Origin: CAZWHE01 sp964633825
GTDB lineage: Bacteria; Planctomycetota; B15-G4; CAYZWU01
NCBI GenBank assembly: GCA_964633825.1
Contig: CAZWHE010000040.1
Coordinates: forward strand, 1-26,578
Length of the DNA: 26,578 nucleotides
Direction of reading: 5' to 3'
The notes under the pieces were generated by a model. The model had not been told where the DNA came from. It searched no databases and worked only from the letters and a program-made list of their open reading frames with translations. Position numbers and translations under genes: made by a program. Shown piece after piece: positions 14,723 to 23,073 of the stretch. Numbering within the stretch: the stretch's first letter is position 1; the number at the start of each line of letters is the position of its first letter.

Positions 14723-16546
14723 TCACTTTTCCGGCGCGAGCGCAGGTTCCGGTGGACCGGATTTTCTATTGGCATCTTCGTCTTTCAGGATCACGTAGCG
14801 GAAAATGTAGACACAGACAGGCACGCCGAGGAGCAGCCCCCAAACACCAAAGAAATGTTCGCCCACCATGAGAATGATCAGCACCAGGAGGGGGTGGAGC
14901 TTGAGCATGTCGCCCATCACCTTGGGATTGAGAATCGTCGCCTCGATAAAGTGAATAACGATGATGGCGGCGATCATTTCCAGGGCGAGAATGATCCCGC
15001 CCCCGGGCTGCTGGAGGCATACGAGCGCAATGGGAACGCTCGAGATGATCACGCCCACAACGGGAATGAAGCTGCAGAGAAAGACGATGGCGCAGAGGAA
15101 AACGCTGTTCTCCACCTGGAAGATGCTGAGCGCCACGAGGGTCAGCATGGTGTTCATGAGAGCGATCACGGCCTGTGCCTGGAAGGCGCGCCCCATGAGC
15201 GAGCCGAAACTCACGAGACCGGGCGCGATCTCCTTGTAGAAATCGCTGATCCTGCTGCTCTCGAGCCTGCGGATCGTTCCGGCCAGCTTGGGGATGTCCC
15301 AGACGATGATAAAACTGAAAAAGACGGAGAGGACGAGATGGAACGCGAAGGTGACCAGGTATTTGATGGCGGAAGCCATCCACTCGCCCATGGGTGAAAA
15401 GATCTCTCCCGCCGACATCTTGTCGAGGTCTGTGATGAAATCATACTTGCTGAGATCTTCGACGAATTCGTCTTCGGCCATTTTCCTGAACTGGGCGGCG
15501 AGCTTCTCCTCACTGAGAGAACCTCCCCCCTTCTCTTGGAATTCTTCCTGGTCTTTCGTCATCTCCAGTTCGATGAATTTTTCGTAGGAATAGTCCTTAT
15601 CCGCGTCGGAGAGCCTTTCGTAGTACTTCTTGAAGAGTTCTTCCCAGGAAGGCGTCCCCTCGAGCCCCTTGACGGCCTCGTTCCCTTCACGCCGAATCTC
15701 GTTTTGACGGAATAGGATTCTGTATCGCTCTTCCTTCTTGGCGTCGGTTTTGACCTCGAGGAGGAGATCATCGATGACGAGCCTCTTCAAGTATTCGGGC
15801 CAATCGGGGCGATCCATCAGCTTGGCCACACTGTTGGGGCCGTATTCACTGTATAGATCGGCTTCCTTGCCCTGATCGTACTTCTCCTTGTCGGACAGGT
15901 ATTCCCTCTCCTCCAAGAGCTTGGGAAGGGCATCTTCAAAAGCTCTGTCGAATTCCTCTGTTTGCTTTTCCCATTCACCGACGACCTCTTCTCCCCTTCG
16001 AAGGATTTCCTTTTCGCGGAATCCATTACGAACCTCCCCGGCTTTTTCCAGAAAGTTCGGCCAGCCGCTCTTGTCCTCCTTCTCCTTTTGAAATTCCGAG
16101 AGTCCCTTCTCGTACTCGTCGGTTGTTTTGAACAAGAGAAACCGGATCCCGGCGTAAATCCTGGGAATGACGCGGTCATCGTTTCCGCTCGTGCTCCGCG
16201 CCAATTCGGAGATCACGTTGGAGACGGCCATTCCCTGTTCCGAGATCTGAGGAGCGATTAAGCGCCCCACCGAGTAGAAGAGAAAAAGGAAAAGGATGAA
16301 TGTCAGGACCACGGCCGCTTTCCTGACGCGGGGTCCCGGCTGCGCCGCGGATTTTCCCGTAAAGGGGCGGCAGAACAGTTCAACCACGTTGCGTGCAATG
16401 TAGCTGATAACGAATGTCAGGAAGATGACGGTGAAAAAACTGCTCAAGATGTAGACGAGGCCGAGAAAAAACGCCCACGTCACGATCTTGGCCCAGCGGA
16501 GCTTTTTGAAAAATCCGGCGTTGCTGTCGTTTGAATGATCACCCAT
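14723..16546 (-). CDS. AI-2E/PerM-family membrane protein with a large charged insertion
   Basis: 607 residues from ATG 16546, chosen because GGGGAG sits eight bases upstream; the in-frame ATG at 16573 has a weaker site. Hydrophobic helices occur at about 20-60 and 77-97 and then from about 393 to the end. The last part has the family's typical segments (FGSLMGRAFQAQAVIALMNT, SFIPVVGVIISSVPIALV, HFIEATILNPKVMGDMLKLHPLLVLIILMVGEHFFGVWGLLLGVPV). The family numbers about 350 residues and includes exporters and ion antiporters; AI-2 transport is not general. Here a Glu/Lys-rich region of about 280 residues replaces the usual short external loop and contains three Trp-centred short repeats (WPNFLEK, WPEYLKR, WEELFKK). 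Substrate unknown. It lies between the HEAT/VWA and nuclease genes. Confidence 0.85.
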   Translation of the reverse strand: MGDHSNDSNAGFFKKLRWAKIVTWAFFLGLVYILSSFFTVIFLTFVISYIARNVVELFCRPFTGKSAAQPGPRVRKAAVVLTFILFLFLFYSVGRLIAPQISEQGMAVSNVISELARSTSGNDDRVIPRIYAGIRFLLFKTTDEYEKGLSEFQKEKEDKSGWPNFLEKAGEVRNGFREKEILRRGEEVVGEWEKQTEEFDRAFEDALPKLLEEREYLSDKEKYDQGKEADLYSEYGPNSVAKLMDRPDWPEYLKRLVIDDLLLEVKTDAKKEERYRILFRQNEIRREGNEAVKGLEGTPSWEELFKKYYERLSDADKDYSYEKFIELEMTKDQEEFQEKGGGSLSEEKLAAQFRKMAEDEFVEDLSKYDFITDLDKMSAGEIFSPMGEWMASAIKYLVTFAFHLVLSVFFSFIIVWDIPKLAGTIRRLESSRISDFYKEIAPGLVSFGSLMGRAFQAQAVIALMNTMLTLVALSIFQVENSVFLCAIVFLCSFIPVVGVIISSVPIALVCLQQPGGGIILALEMIAAIIVIHFIEATILNPKVMGDMLKLHPLLVLIILMVGEHFFGVWGLLLGVPVCVYIFRYVILKDEDANRKSGPPEPALAPEK

Positions 16547-16661
16547 TGCTTCGGCTCCCCGTTTTGCGGACATGTCTCATCCGCCCTTCGGCGTGCATCT
16601 TACAACGACAACGCATATTTGGACAGATCTTCGGAGGAGTTGCAACGCAGAAAGCGACGGA

Positions 16662-18722
16662 TCAGAGCGATTTGAAGGTGCCGCCCGAATCGAGGGCCAG
16701 CCTCCTGAGAAAAACACGATCTGCATCACCGATGGCGATGACGTGAACCCGGGCCTGCATCACCCGGTTTCGCTTGGCGACCGCGTCGAGGATGGCCTCC
16801 TTGTCCACAATTTCACCCCAATTCGGGTCTCCGTCCGAGAGGAGAATCACCGAATCCGTTTCCTCGTCTTCGAGAGCGGCTTTCAGTCCGCCGTAAAGAT
16901 TGGTCCCGCCGTCGGCACGGAGGTATCGCGTATAGATGAGGGCTTCCGCCCTGTTGCCCAGAGCGCCCTTTCCCATGCTGACCAGGGTCTTCCTCCATTT
17001 TTTGACATCGCTGTTGAAAAAGATCATGTTGACCGAGTGCTCGCCCGACATCCCCTTGATCGCCCGGGAAAGCTCTTTGCTGAGCTTGACGATCGGCGTC
17101 TCTTCACCGAGACCGGCGATCTGGTGGCCTGCCATGCTTCCCGACACATCGAGAACGAAAACGATCTGGTGGCTGTCGATGGAGAGCCCGTAAAAGCTGT
17201 ACCGCTCTTCCTTCTTCCCTTCGGGGAGCCAGGGGCCCGACCGGATTTCCCTGAGAGGGGGCGGGACGAATCCTTCTGCATTGTTCGCCCACCACTTCTT
17301 CCACTGCCCGCAATCGATGCCGAAATCTCTTTCCGTGAGGCTGCGAAGGGAGCGGGCGATCTCCCATGCGGCACGGCCTTTCTCTTTGGGAAGCCTCGCC
17401 ATGAGAAGCGAGACGCTCTTGTTCTCCCGGATCCCGGCCAGAGCCTTGAACACGGCGATGCGGACGAGAAGACGTTTGTTGGAGATGTTCTTTTCCAGGA
17501 GCGGCAGAGCCCCGGACGCCCCGAGAACGCCCAGAACACGGGCGGCCTTGATTCTGAGCTCCCAGCTTTTACCCCCGAGTGCGGAAAGCATTTTCCTGAT
17601 GACCACGTCGTCGCGGAGGCGAAAACACTGAACCGTGTGGAGGAGACGCCACTGCGTGTCTGTCTTGCCGGAACCGAAAAGACTTTTGGCCTTATTCTCG
17701 TTCCCGGTGAGACGGCCGTGCGCCACCGCGGACGCGAGACGAACCCCCGGCGAAGAATTTTTCATTCCCTTCCGGAGCAGGCGCTCCGTTTCTTTGCCGA
17801 ACGATTCGGAAAAAGCCGGAAAGGACGAAAAGACCAGCGCAGCGACCTGGAATCGCCGGACATCTTCATTCAGAAACCAGTCCTCGGGAAGAACGCCCCT
17901 GACTGCCGAAGCCGGCATGGCGGAGAAGAATTCGACAACTTCATAAAGAGTTTCGTCCTCCTGGGAAGCGACGGCACTCAGAATCGCCCCGGCAGCTCTG
18001 CTCGTTCCGATCCGCGCCATGGCGGCGAGCACTTCCGACCTGACCCTGGGATGAGTTTCCCTTTCGAGCAAATCCCCGACCTTTTCCAGGGGGCCTCCGA
18101 AATCGGCACCCCAGCGGAGAAGAAGCCTTTTCGCGCCTTCGCAGCGGGCAAAGGCATATCGCGATGACAGCAATCCTTCGAGGAACTCCTCGTCACTGCT
18201 TTTTTTCATCGAGAGAATATTGAAAAAGAGATCGTAAGCCTCGCTGAAATCGTCCGAACCTTTCCATTCTTTTTCGAGAAAAGCGAAGGCCTCACCGCTG
18301 TCGAGAGCGGCGATGGCGGCCGCCGCGGCTTTTCTGTGCCGCGTGAGGAATTCGTCGCTGTACAGCTCTTTCAAAAAAACAAGCCCGTCGAATCGGGCGA
18401 GCCTGGGAATGACGGGGATGAAAAGGCGAAAAGCCGAGCTCTTCTTTTTCGAGTCGAGGAAGTCCTTGATCGTTTCTGAAGAATGCATTCCGGCCCAGAC
18501 GAAGAAGGCGCGGGAGCGGACCCGGTCATCTTCCTTGATCGATTCCATGACACGAACGATGAAACGGCGGGCCTCTTCCGATTCTGTCTTGCCGAGCTCG
18601 TCGAGGATCGCGTTTTTTGAATCGACCGCTCCCTGAGGAAGCCCCTGGAACTCGGCAATCAGCTCGCGGTCCCCGTCCGCGGGAAAAGCAAAGAACAGGA
18701 TTAGCAGGATCAGTAAGCGCAT
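16662..18722 (-). CDS. Exported HEAT-repeat/von Willebrand factor A protein
   Basis: 686 residues. A short signal peptide (LLILLILFFAF, to about residue 17) sends it out of the cytoplasm. Residues about 20-440 are helical HEAT-like repeats. Residues about 515-686 are a VWA domain with a complete metal-ion-dependent adhesion site: D525-x-S527-x-S529 (DVSGSM), T607 in GGTN, and D630 in LLSDGDP. VWA domains bind a protein ligand through a metal ion. The start has GAAGG six bases upstream and lies 33 bp after lplA. The gene follows the dehydrogenase genes on the same strand but has no obvious biochemical link to them. It could be a periplasmic scaffold or a component of an outer-surface complex; the partner is unknown. 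Confidence 0.85.
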   Translation of the reverse strand: MRLLILLILFFAFPADGDRELIAEFQGLPQGAVDSKNAILDELGKTESEEARRFIVRVMESIKEDDRVRSRAFFVWAGMHSSETIKDFLDSKKKSSAFRLFIPVIPRLARFDGLVFLKELYSDEFLTRHRKAAAAAIAALDSGEAFAFLEKEWKGSDDFSEAYDLFFNILSMKKSSDEEFLEGLLSSRYAFARCEGAKRLLLRWGADFGGPLEKVGDLLERETHPRVRSEVLAAMARIGTSRAAGAILSAVASQEDETLYEVVEFFSAMPASAVRGVLPEDWFLNEDVRRFQVAALVFSSFPAFSESFGKETERLLRKGMKNSSPGVRLASAVAHGRLTGNENKAKSLFGSGKTDTQWRLLHTVQCFRLRDDVVIRKMLSALGGKSWELRIKAARVLGVLGASGALPLLEKNISNKRLLVRIAVFKALAGIRENKSVSLLMARLPKEKGRAAWEIARSLRSLTERDFGIDCGQWKKWWANNAEGFVPPPLREIRSGPWLPEGKKEERYSFYGLSIDSHQIVFVLDVSGSMAGHQIAGLGEETPIVKLSKELSRAIKGMSGEHSVNMIFFNSDVKKWRKTLVSMGKGALGNRAEALIYTRYLRADGGTNLYGGLKAALEDEETDSVILLSDGDPNWGEIVDKEAILDAVAKRNRVMQARVHVIAIGDADRVFLRRLALDSGGTFKSL

Positions 18723-18755
18723 GAAAAGCCTTCACAGAAAAGACTGCTGAGCAAT

Positions 18756-19406
18756 TCATTTAACGGCAAGATGCGAGGAAGGAAAGAAAAAAGGCCCGCC
18801 AACGGCCCCGGTGACGGCCCGGCGGATCTCATGGGCCGTGATCGAATAGCCCTCATCGGCGAGAGAGGTAACAAAATCGGTGTGACGGCGGCCCCGGCGG
18901 TAATCGGGCATTCGGGGCGGTTGTTTGAGATATCGCGCGATCGTCTTGGGATCCTCGGCGAGATTGACGACGGCATGGAAAAAGGCATAGCCCGTATTGA
19001 GATAAACCGAGGAGCCGGTGAACTTTTTCCCGCCCAGGGCCAGATCCGAAATCCCTTCTTTTTTAATCCCCGAGACACCCAGCAGATCGAGGGCATTCAC
19101 GAGAATCCCGCAGAACCGTTCGAACACTCCGTGCCGCCCGAGACTGTGCCGGCCCGCCTCGTAAAAAGAAACAACGGCCGTCCGGGGCGTGAGAACCACG
19201 GCCTGTCCACCCGAGGGGCGCCTGACTATACGGACCCTGTCGGCGAGGACGCTCCGAGCGATGACTTCGTCTTCCGGCCTGTTGCTCTTTCCAAGGACGA
19301 CCATGGTTTCCGCGGGAGCAAAGACCATGAAGTCAAAGCGCCGCCGGCTCGCGGGCATGGAGAGGTCGGCCAGGTCATAGGGATGGACGGAAAGACGATC
19401 AATCAT
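18756..19406 (-). CDS. Short lipoate-protein ligase A-like protein
   Basis: 216 residues from ATG 19406 (GAAGG eight bases upstream); a GTG at 19415 is also in frame. It has the BPL/LplA fold: FDFMVFAPAETMVVLGKSN, the lipoyl-AMP loop RRPSGGQAVV (about 62-71), and the catalytic lysine block SDLALGGKKFTGSS with K127/K128. It would attach lipoate or octanoate to the E2 lysine, and it follows the E3 gene of the same operon by 11 bp. It lacks the C-terminal accessory domain of E. coli LplA (337 residues), and the usual HG after the Lys motif reads HA. It may therefore need a separate partner or act as a transferase, as in two-part LplA/LplB enzymes. The exact activity is uncertain. Confidence 0.82.
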   Translation of the reverse strand: MIDRLSVHPYDLADLSMPASRRRFDFMVFAPAETMVVLGKSNRPEDEVIARSVLADRVRIVRRPSGGQAVVLTPRTAVVSFYEAGRHSLGRHGVFERFCGILVNALDLLGVSGIKKEGISDLALGGKKFTGSSVYLNTGYAFFHAVVNLAEDPKTIARYLKQPPRMPDYRRGRRHTDFVTSLADEGYSITAHEIRRAVTGAVGGPFFFPSSHLAVK

Positions 19407-19417
19407 CGCAATCACCT

Positions 19418-20770
19418 TCAGATGTGAATGGCCATTTCGCGGGCTCCGAGCGACGCCTCGAGCATTGTTTCCGACAGTGTCGGATGGGCGTGAACCACAC
19501 TTGCCACATCGAGAATCGTGGATTCGAGACGCATGGCGAGACAGGCCTCGCCGATCATATCGGTTGCGCGAGGGGCCACGATGTGGACGCCGAGAACTTC
19601 GCCGTATTTCCTGTCGGCCAGAACTTTGACAAAACCGTCGGTCTCGGCCTGGAGAACGGCTTTGCTGTTTGCCGTCAGCGGAAAGACACCCTTGTCATAC
19701 TCGATGCCGCGTTCCCCGAGCGCCTCTTCGGACAGGCCGACGGAAGCGATCTCGGGATAAAGGTAGATGTTCCAAGGTATTTTCTCGAAATCCACCGGTT
19801 CTTCGATCCCGGCGATGTGGTTCACGGCCGCCACACCCTGGGCGGAAGCTGCATGGGCCAGCATGGCTTTGCCCGTAAGGTCTCCCACAGCGTAAACGCC
19901 GTCCGAAGAGGTGCGTCCAAAGGAATCGATCTTGACGAACTCTCCTTCTTTCTCGAGACCGAGCTTTGCCAGCGATTGAAGAACGGGCAGGCGCTCGGCT
20001 CCGTTGACAACGATATCCGCTCCAACGGAGCTCCCGTCATCGAGGAGCAGGCCGTCGGCCTCTTCCTGCTGAATGGTCCTGCCGAGACGGAGGGTCACCC
20101 CTGCTTTCTTCAGTCTCTTGGCCGCATAGCGTCCGAGATCTCCGTCCAGCCCGGGCAGGAGCTTCTCAACCGAAGAGAGGAGCTCCGTCTTGACGCCCAC
20201 AAGAGCGAGAAGAAGAGCTATTTCAACGGCAACCGGTCCGTGTCCCCACACGGCGCCCTGCTCGGGCAGTTTGTCGAGGCGCCAGAAAGCGTCGATCTCG
20301 ATAGCGCGGGAACGGGCGTTCTCGACGGCTTTCCGGCCCGGCCGGGAGCCTGTTGCGAGTATGATTTTTTTTGCTTCGAAGACGCGGTCCCTCACACGGA
20401 TCAATCCGCCGCCCTGGGGCTCCGCCCTTCCCTTGATCACGTCGACGCTGTTTTTCTTTTCGAGATATTCCACACCCTTCGACAAGCGCGCCACGATGCG
20501 TTTCATCCGCGACAACGCTTTCGGCCAGTCGACGGAGAGGGATCGGCGATCGACGCCAACGATCCCCATCCGGGCGGCGTCTCTCACCTGTTCGAAACGA
20601 TGGGCCGTTTCGAGCAGCGCTTTTGCCGGAATGCAGCCCCAGTTGAGACACATCCCGCCCAGCGCCCCCGCCTCGATCAGAGCGGTCTTCATTCCGAGCC
20701 GGCCCGAACGGATCGCGGCAACATAACCGCCCGGCCCGCCTCCGATGACGGCGACATCGTACCGGTTCAT
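19418..20770 (-). CDS. lpdA: Dihydrolipoamide dehydrogenase (E3)
   Basis: 450 residues, slightly short of the usual 460-475. FAD-binding GGGPGGYVAAIRSGRLG is at the N-terminus. The redox disulfide is in CLNWGCIPAK with C41 and C46. The NAD site reads GHGPVAVEIALLLA, the FAD-proximal motif GVYAVGDLTG is present, and the C-terminal active-site HPTLSE carries H429 and E434. E3 reoxidises dihydrolipoyl groups of E2 with NAD+. The gene begins 12 bp after the E2 stop with a GAGGAG ribosome site that overlaps that stop, and it ends 11 bp before lplA. It belongs to the E1alpha-E1beta-E2-E3-lplA operon. No unusual residues were found at the catalytic positions. Confidence 0.96.
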   Translation of the reverse strand: MNRYDVAVIGGGPGGYVAAIRSGRLGMKTALIEAGALGGMCLNWGCIPAKALLETAHRFEQVRDAARMGIVGVDRRSLSVDWPKALSRMKRIVARLSKGVEYLEKKNSVDVIKGRAEPQGGGLIRVRDRVFEAKKIILATGSRPGRKAVENARSRAIEIDAFWRLDKLPEQGAVWGHGPVAVEIALLLALVGVKTELLSSVEKLLPGLDGDLGRYAAKRLKKAGVTLRLGRTIQQEEADGLLLDDGSSVGADIVVNGAERLPVLQSLAKLGLEKEGEFVKIDSFGRTSSDGVYAVGDLTGKAMLAHAASAQGVAAVNHIAGIEEPVDFEKIPWNIYLYPEIASVGLSEEALGERGIEYDKGVFPLTANSKAVLQAETDGFVKVLADRKYGEVLGVHIVAPRATDMIGEACLAMRLESTILDVASVVHAHPTLSETMLEASLGAREMAIHI

Positions 20771-20782
20771 GACAGTGACTCC

Positions 20783-22078
20783 TCAAACAAGCAAAAGGGC
20801 CGCGGGATCGGCGAGCAGGTTCATGACGCGCTTGAGAAAGCGCGCCGCTTCCCCCCCGTCGACGATGCGGTGATCGGCGGAGAGGGAGATCCTGAGCACC
20901 TTTCCGGGGACGACCTCCCCATTTCTGACCACGGGCTCGTCCGCTATCCGGCCGATCCCGAGAATGGCGGCTTCCGGATAGTTGATGATCGGCGCCCCAT
21001 AGGTTCCGGCAATGGAGCCGTAATTCGTTATCGAAAAAGTTCCCCCCCGAATCTCGTCGAGGGTGAGCTTTCTTTCGCGCGCCCTTTCGGCCAGGTCCGC
21101 AATCTCTTTTGCCAGCTCCCGGATCGACTTCCTGTCGGCGTTTTTAATCACGGGGACGACAAGACCGTCCGATGTGTCGATTGCCACACCGATGTTGACA
21201 AAGCCCTGCTTGACGAACCGGCCCTTCTCCAGCTCGAGCCGGCCGTTGAGCACGGGATGCTCCTTCAATGCGGTGCAGGCCGCTTTGACGACAAAGGGAA
21301 GATAGGTCAGCTTGGCGCCCGTCTCCTCTGCAAAGGTTTCGTGCTTTTTTTTTATTTTGTAGTCGAGGTCCGAGATCTACACCTTTTCCATGGCCGTCAT
21401 GTGGGGGGCTTTCGATTTCGACTCGGCCATGCGCGCGGCAATGGTTTTGCGAATCTGAGAGATTTCCTCGTATTCGACTCCGTCATCAGACAATTGTTCG
21501 ACCGCGGCTTTTTCCAAAACAGGCTCGGCGACCCGGCTGTCACCGTAATACTTTTTGATGTCGGCTTTCATGACGCGGCCGCCCGGACCGGTTCCCGGAA
21601 TCTCGTCGATATCGAGGCCGAGATCTTTCGCCATGACACGCGCCACGGGCGTGGCCAGCGCCTTGCGCCCTGTTTTCACCCCACCTGTATGTCCGTTTCT
21701 TTCGAAGCCTTCCCCTGTGGCGGGCAGGAAGGCGGCGTCACCGGCCGTTTCGATCTCACCCACAACTCCGAAACCGCTCTCCTCGACCGCTTCATGGCCG
21801 GCGATTTCGGCCTCCGGGCCGGCGATTTCGGCCTCCGGGCCGGCGATTTCAATCTCGACGAGCGGCTCATCCACACGGGCTATCTCACCGATCTTTCCAA
21901 ACAGCCGGACCACCTTTCCTTTCTTGGGTGAAGGGAGATCGGCAACGACCTTGTCCGTCTCCATCTTGACGAGAGGATCCCCTTCGTTCACTTCCTGGCC
22001 CGCTCTGACCAGCCATTCGAGGATCTTTCCCTCGGTGACTCCTTCGCCGATGTCGGGAAACTTGAAAATGTATCGCAT
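20783..22078 (-). CDS. Dihydrolipoamide acyltransferase (E2), interrupted by one in-frame amber codon
   Basis: The frame is continuous from ATG 22078 to TGA 20783 except for one TAG at 21377-21379 (codon 234). The full product would be about 431 residues, normal for E2. The lipoyl domain is at 1-78 with the lipoylated K43 in METDKVV. The linker at about 78-99 has EIAGPEA repeats, and the E1/E3-binding domain is at about 140-177 (LATPVARVMAKDLG..GPGGRVMKADI). The acyltransferase domain ends in DHRIVDGGEAARFL with the catalytic His/Asp. The stop falls at the family's MEKV-[D/E]-ISDL position, and sequence resumes as normal E2 (ISDLDYKIKKKHETF). As annotated, two pieces result: 22078-21377 and 21268-20783 (TTG start, no ribosome site). 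The substrate could be pyruvate or branched-chain oxoacid. Confidence 0.9.
21377..21379 (-). other. In-frame TAG inside the E2 gene
   Basis: The reading frame is open before and after this codon, and both sides align with one E2 protein. A single G-to-T change from GAG (Glu) would create it. An A9 run 19 bases downstream on the minus strand does not shift the frame. Confidence 0.9.
21796..21850. repeat. 2.6 copies of a 21-bp repeat in the E2 linker
   Basis: Units at 21796-21816 and 21817-21837 are identical, and 21838-21850 starts a third. Each encodes seven residues (EIAGPEA on the minus strand), so copy-number change keeps the frame. This lies in the flexible linker after the lipoyl domain, where such Ala/Pro/Glu repeats are common. 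Confidence 0.9.
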
Positions 22079-22088
22079 CGTTCGAACC

Positions 22089-23072
22089 TCAGAAATCGAG
22101 CAGCCTGGTCATTTCGTAATAAATCCGCTCGGGAGTATGAAAGTAGTGATGCTCCCCTTTCGGCAGCGGCACGATCGTGTCGAACCCCGAAAGCCGGCTC
22201 GGCGGCGCCTCCAAAGAGAGAAAGGCTTCTTCGACCGCCGCAGCGACCACCTCGGCGCCGACGCCGCACGTCATCGGTCCCTCCGTCACGACGAGGAGGC
22301 GGCCCGTTTTTCTGACCGACGCTCCCACCGTTTCTCGATCGAGGGGAAAGATCGATCTCAGGTCGATGATTTCGACGGAGACATCGGCCCTCTCCGCTCG
22401 TGCGATCCGGACGGCGCGCTGCACTTCGCGCAGCATCGCCCCGTAGGAAACAACGGTGAGGTGCTCCCCTTCGGCCACGACGCGCGCCCTGCCGAGCGGG
22501 ATCTGATAGGACTCCTCGGGCACTTCCTGTTTGATGGCGCGATAAACGCGCTTGGGTTCCATGAAGACAACGGGATCATCGTCGCGGATCGCAGACGAGA
22601 GAAGCCCCTTGGCGTCATAGGGCGTCGCCGGAATGACGACCTTCAAACCTGGAATATGAGCGAGAAGCGCTTCCATCGATTCGCTGTGATGCTCGAGCGC
22701 CTTGATCCCCCCGCCGTAGGGCATTCGAATGACCATGGGGATGCCGAATGCCCCCCTTGTCCGGTTGCGCATGCGGGCCGCGTGGCAGGCTATCTGGTTG
22801 AACGCGGAAAAGACGAATCCCGAGAACTGGATCTCCACAACTGGCCGGAGGCCGTTGACGGCCATGCCGACGGCCGTTCCCACGATCCCCGATTCCGCCA
22901 GGGGGGTATCGAAAACGCGCTTGACCCCGAACTCCTCCTGAAGATGGTCGGTCACGCGGAAGACCCCCCCCTCGCGCCCCACGTCCTGTCCGTAGACGAC
23001 CGTGCTCGGATCCTTTTCCAGTTCCTCGTGAAGGCAGGCGTTGATCGCCTGGACCATGGTCTTGACAGCCAT
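22089..23072 (-). CDS. 2-oxoacid dehydrogenase E1 component, beta subunit
   Basis: 327 residues from ATG 23072, one base after the E1-alpha stop; a longer frame to 23108 is open but not conserved and the ribosome site AAAGGGGGG sits before 23072. The landmarks are VVYGQDVGREGGVFRVTDHL, RVFDTPLAESGIVGTAVGMAVNGLRPVVEIQF, FGIPMVIRMPYGGGI..EHHSESMEALLAHIPGLKVV, and the C-terminal VVTEGPMTCGVGAEV. With E1-alpha it forms the heterotetramer that decarboxylates the oxoacid using thiamine diphosphate and passes the acyl group to E2 lipoate. The complex is the alpha2beta2 type used by Gram-positives and many others for pyruvate or branched-chain oxoacids; the substrate cannot be read here. E2 follows after 10 bp. 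Confidence 0.95.
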   Translation of the reverse strand: MAVKTMVQAINACLHEELEKDPSTVVYGQDVGREGGVFRVTDHLQEEFGVKRVFDTPLAESGIVGTAVGMAVNGLRPVVEIQFSGFVFSAFNQIACHAARMRNRTRGAFGIPMVIRMPYGGGIKALEHHSESMEALLAHIPGLKVVIPATPYDAKGLLSSAIRDDDPVVFMEPKRVYRAIKQEVPEESYQIPLGRARVVAEGEHLTVVSYGAMLREVQRAVRIARAERADVSVEIIDLRSIFPLDRETVGASVRKTGRLLVVTEGPMTCGVGAEVVAAAVEEAFLSLEAPPSRLSGFDTIVPLPKGEHHYFHTPERIYYEMTRLLDF

Positions 23073-23073
23073 C

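Noticed and set aside
16572..18167. A 531-codon plus-strand frame opposite the HEAT/VWA gene
   Set aside because: Antisense to a protein with a complete metal-binding VWA site; no motif in itself.
21344..21352. The A9/T9 run in E2 as a frameshift or programmed slippage site
   Set aside because: Codon-by-codon reading shows the E2 frame continues through the run without change; only the TAG upstream interrupts it.
21377..21379. Pyrrolysine at the E2 amber codon
   Set aside because: No pyl gene is in the window, the enzyme family has no need for it, and one substitution from GAG explains the codon.
21796..21850. CRISPR-like repeats
   Set aside because: The repeats are directly tandem without spacers and encode a protein linker.
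19424..21931. A long open frame (835 codons) on the plus strand across E3 and E2
   Set aside because: It is exactly antisense to the E3 and E2 genes and has no family motifs. High-GC coding DNA commonly leaves such open antisense frames.
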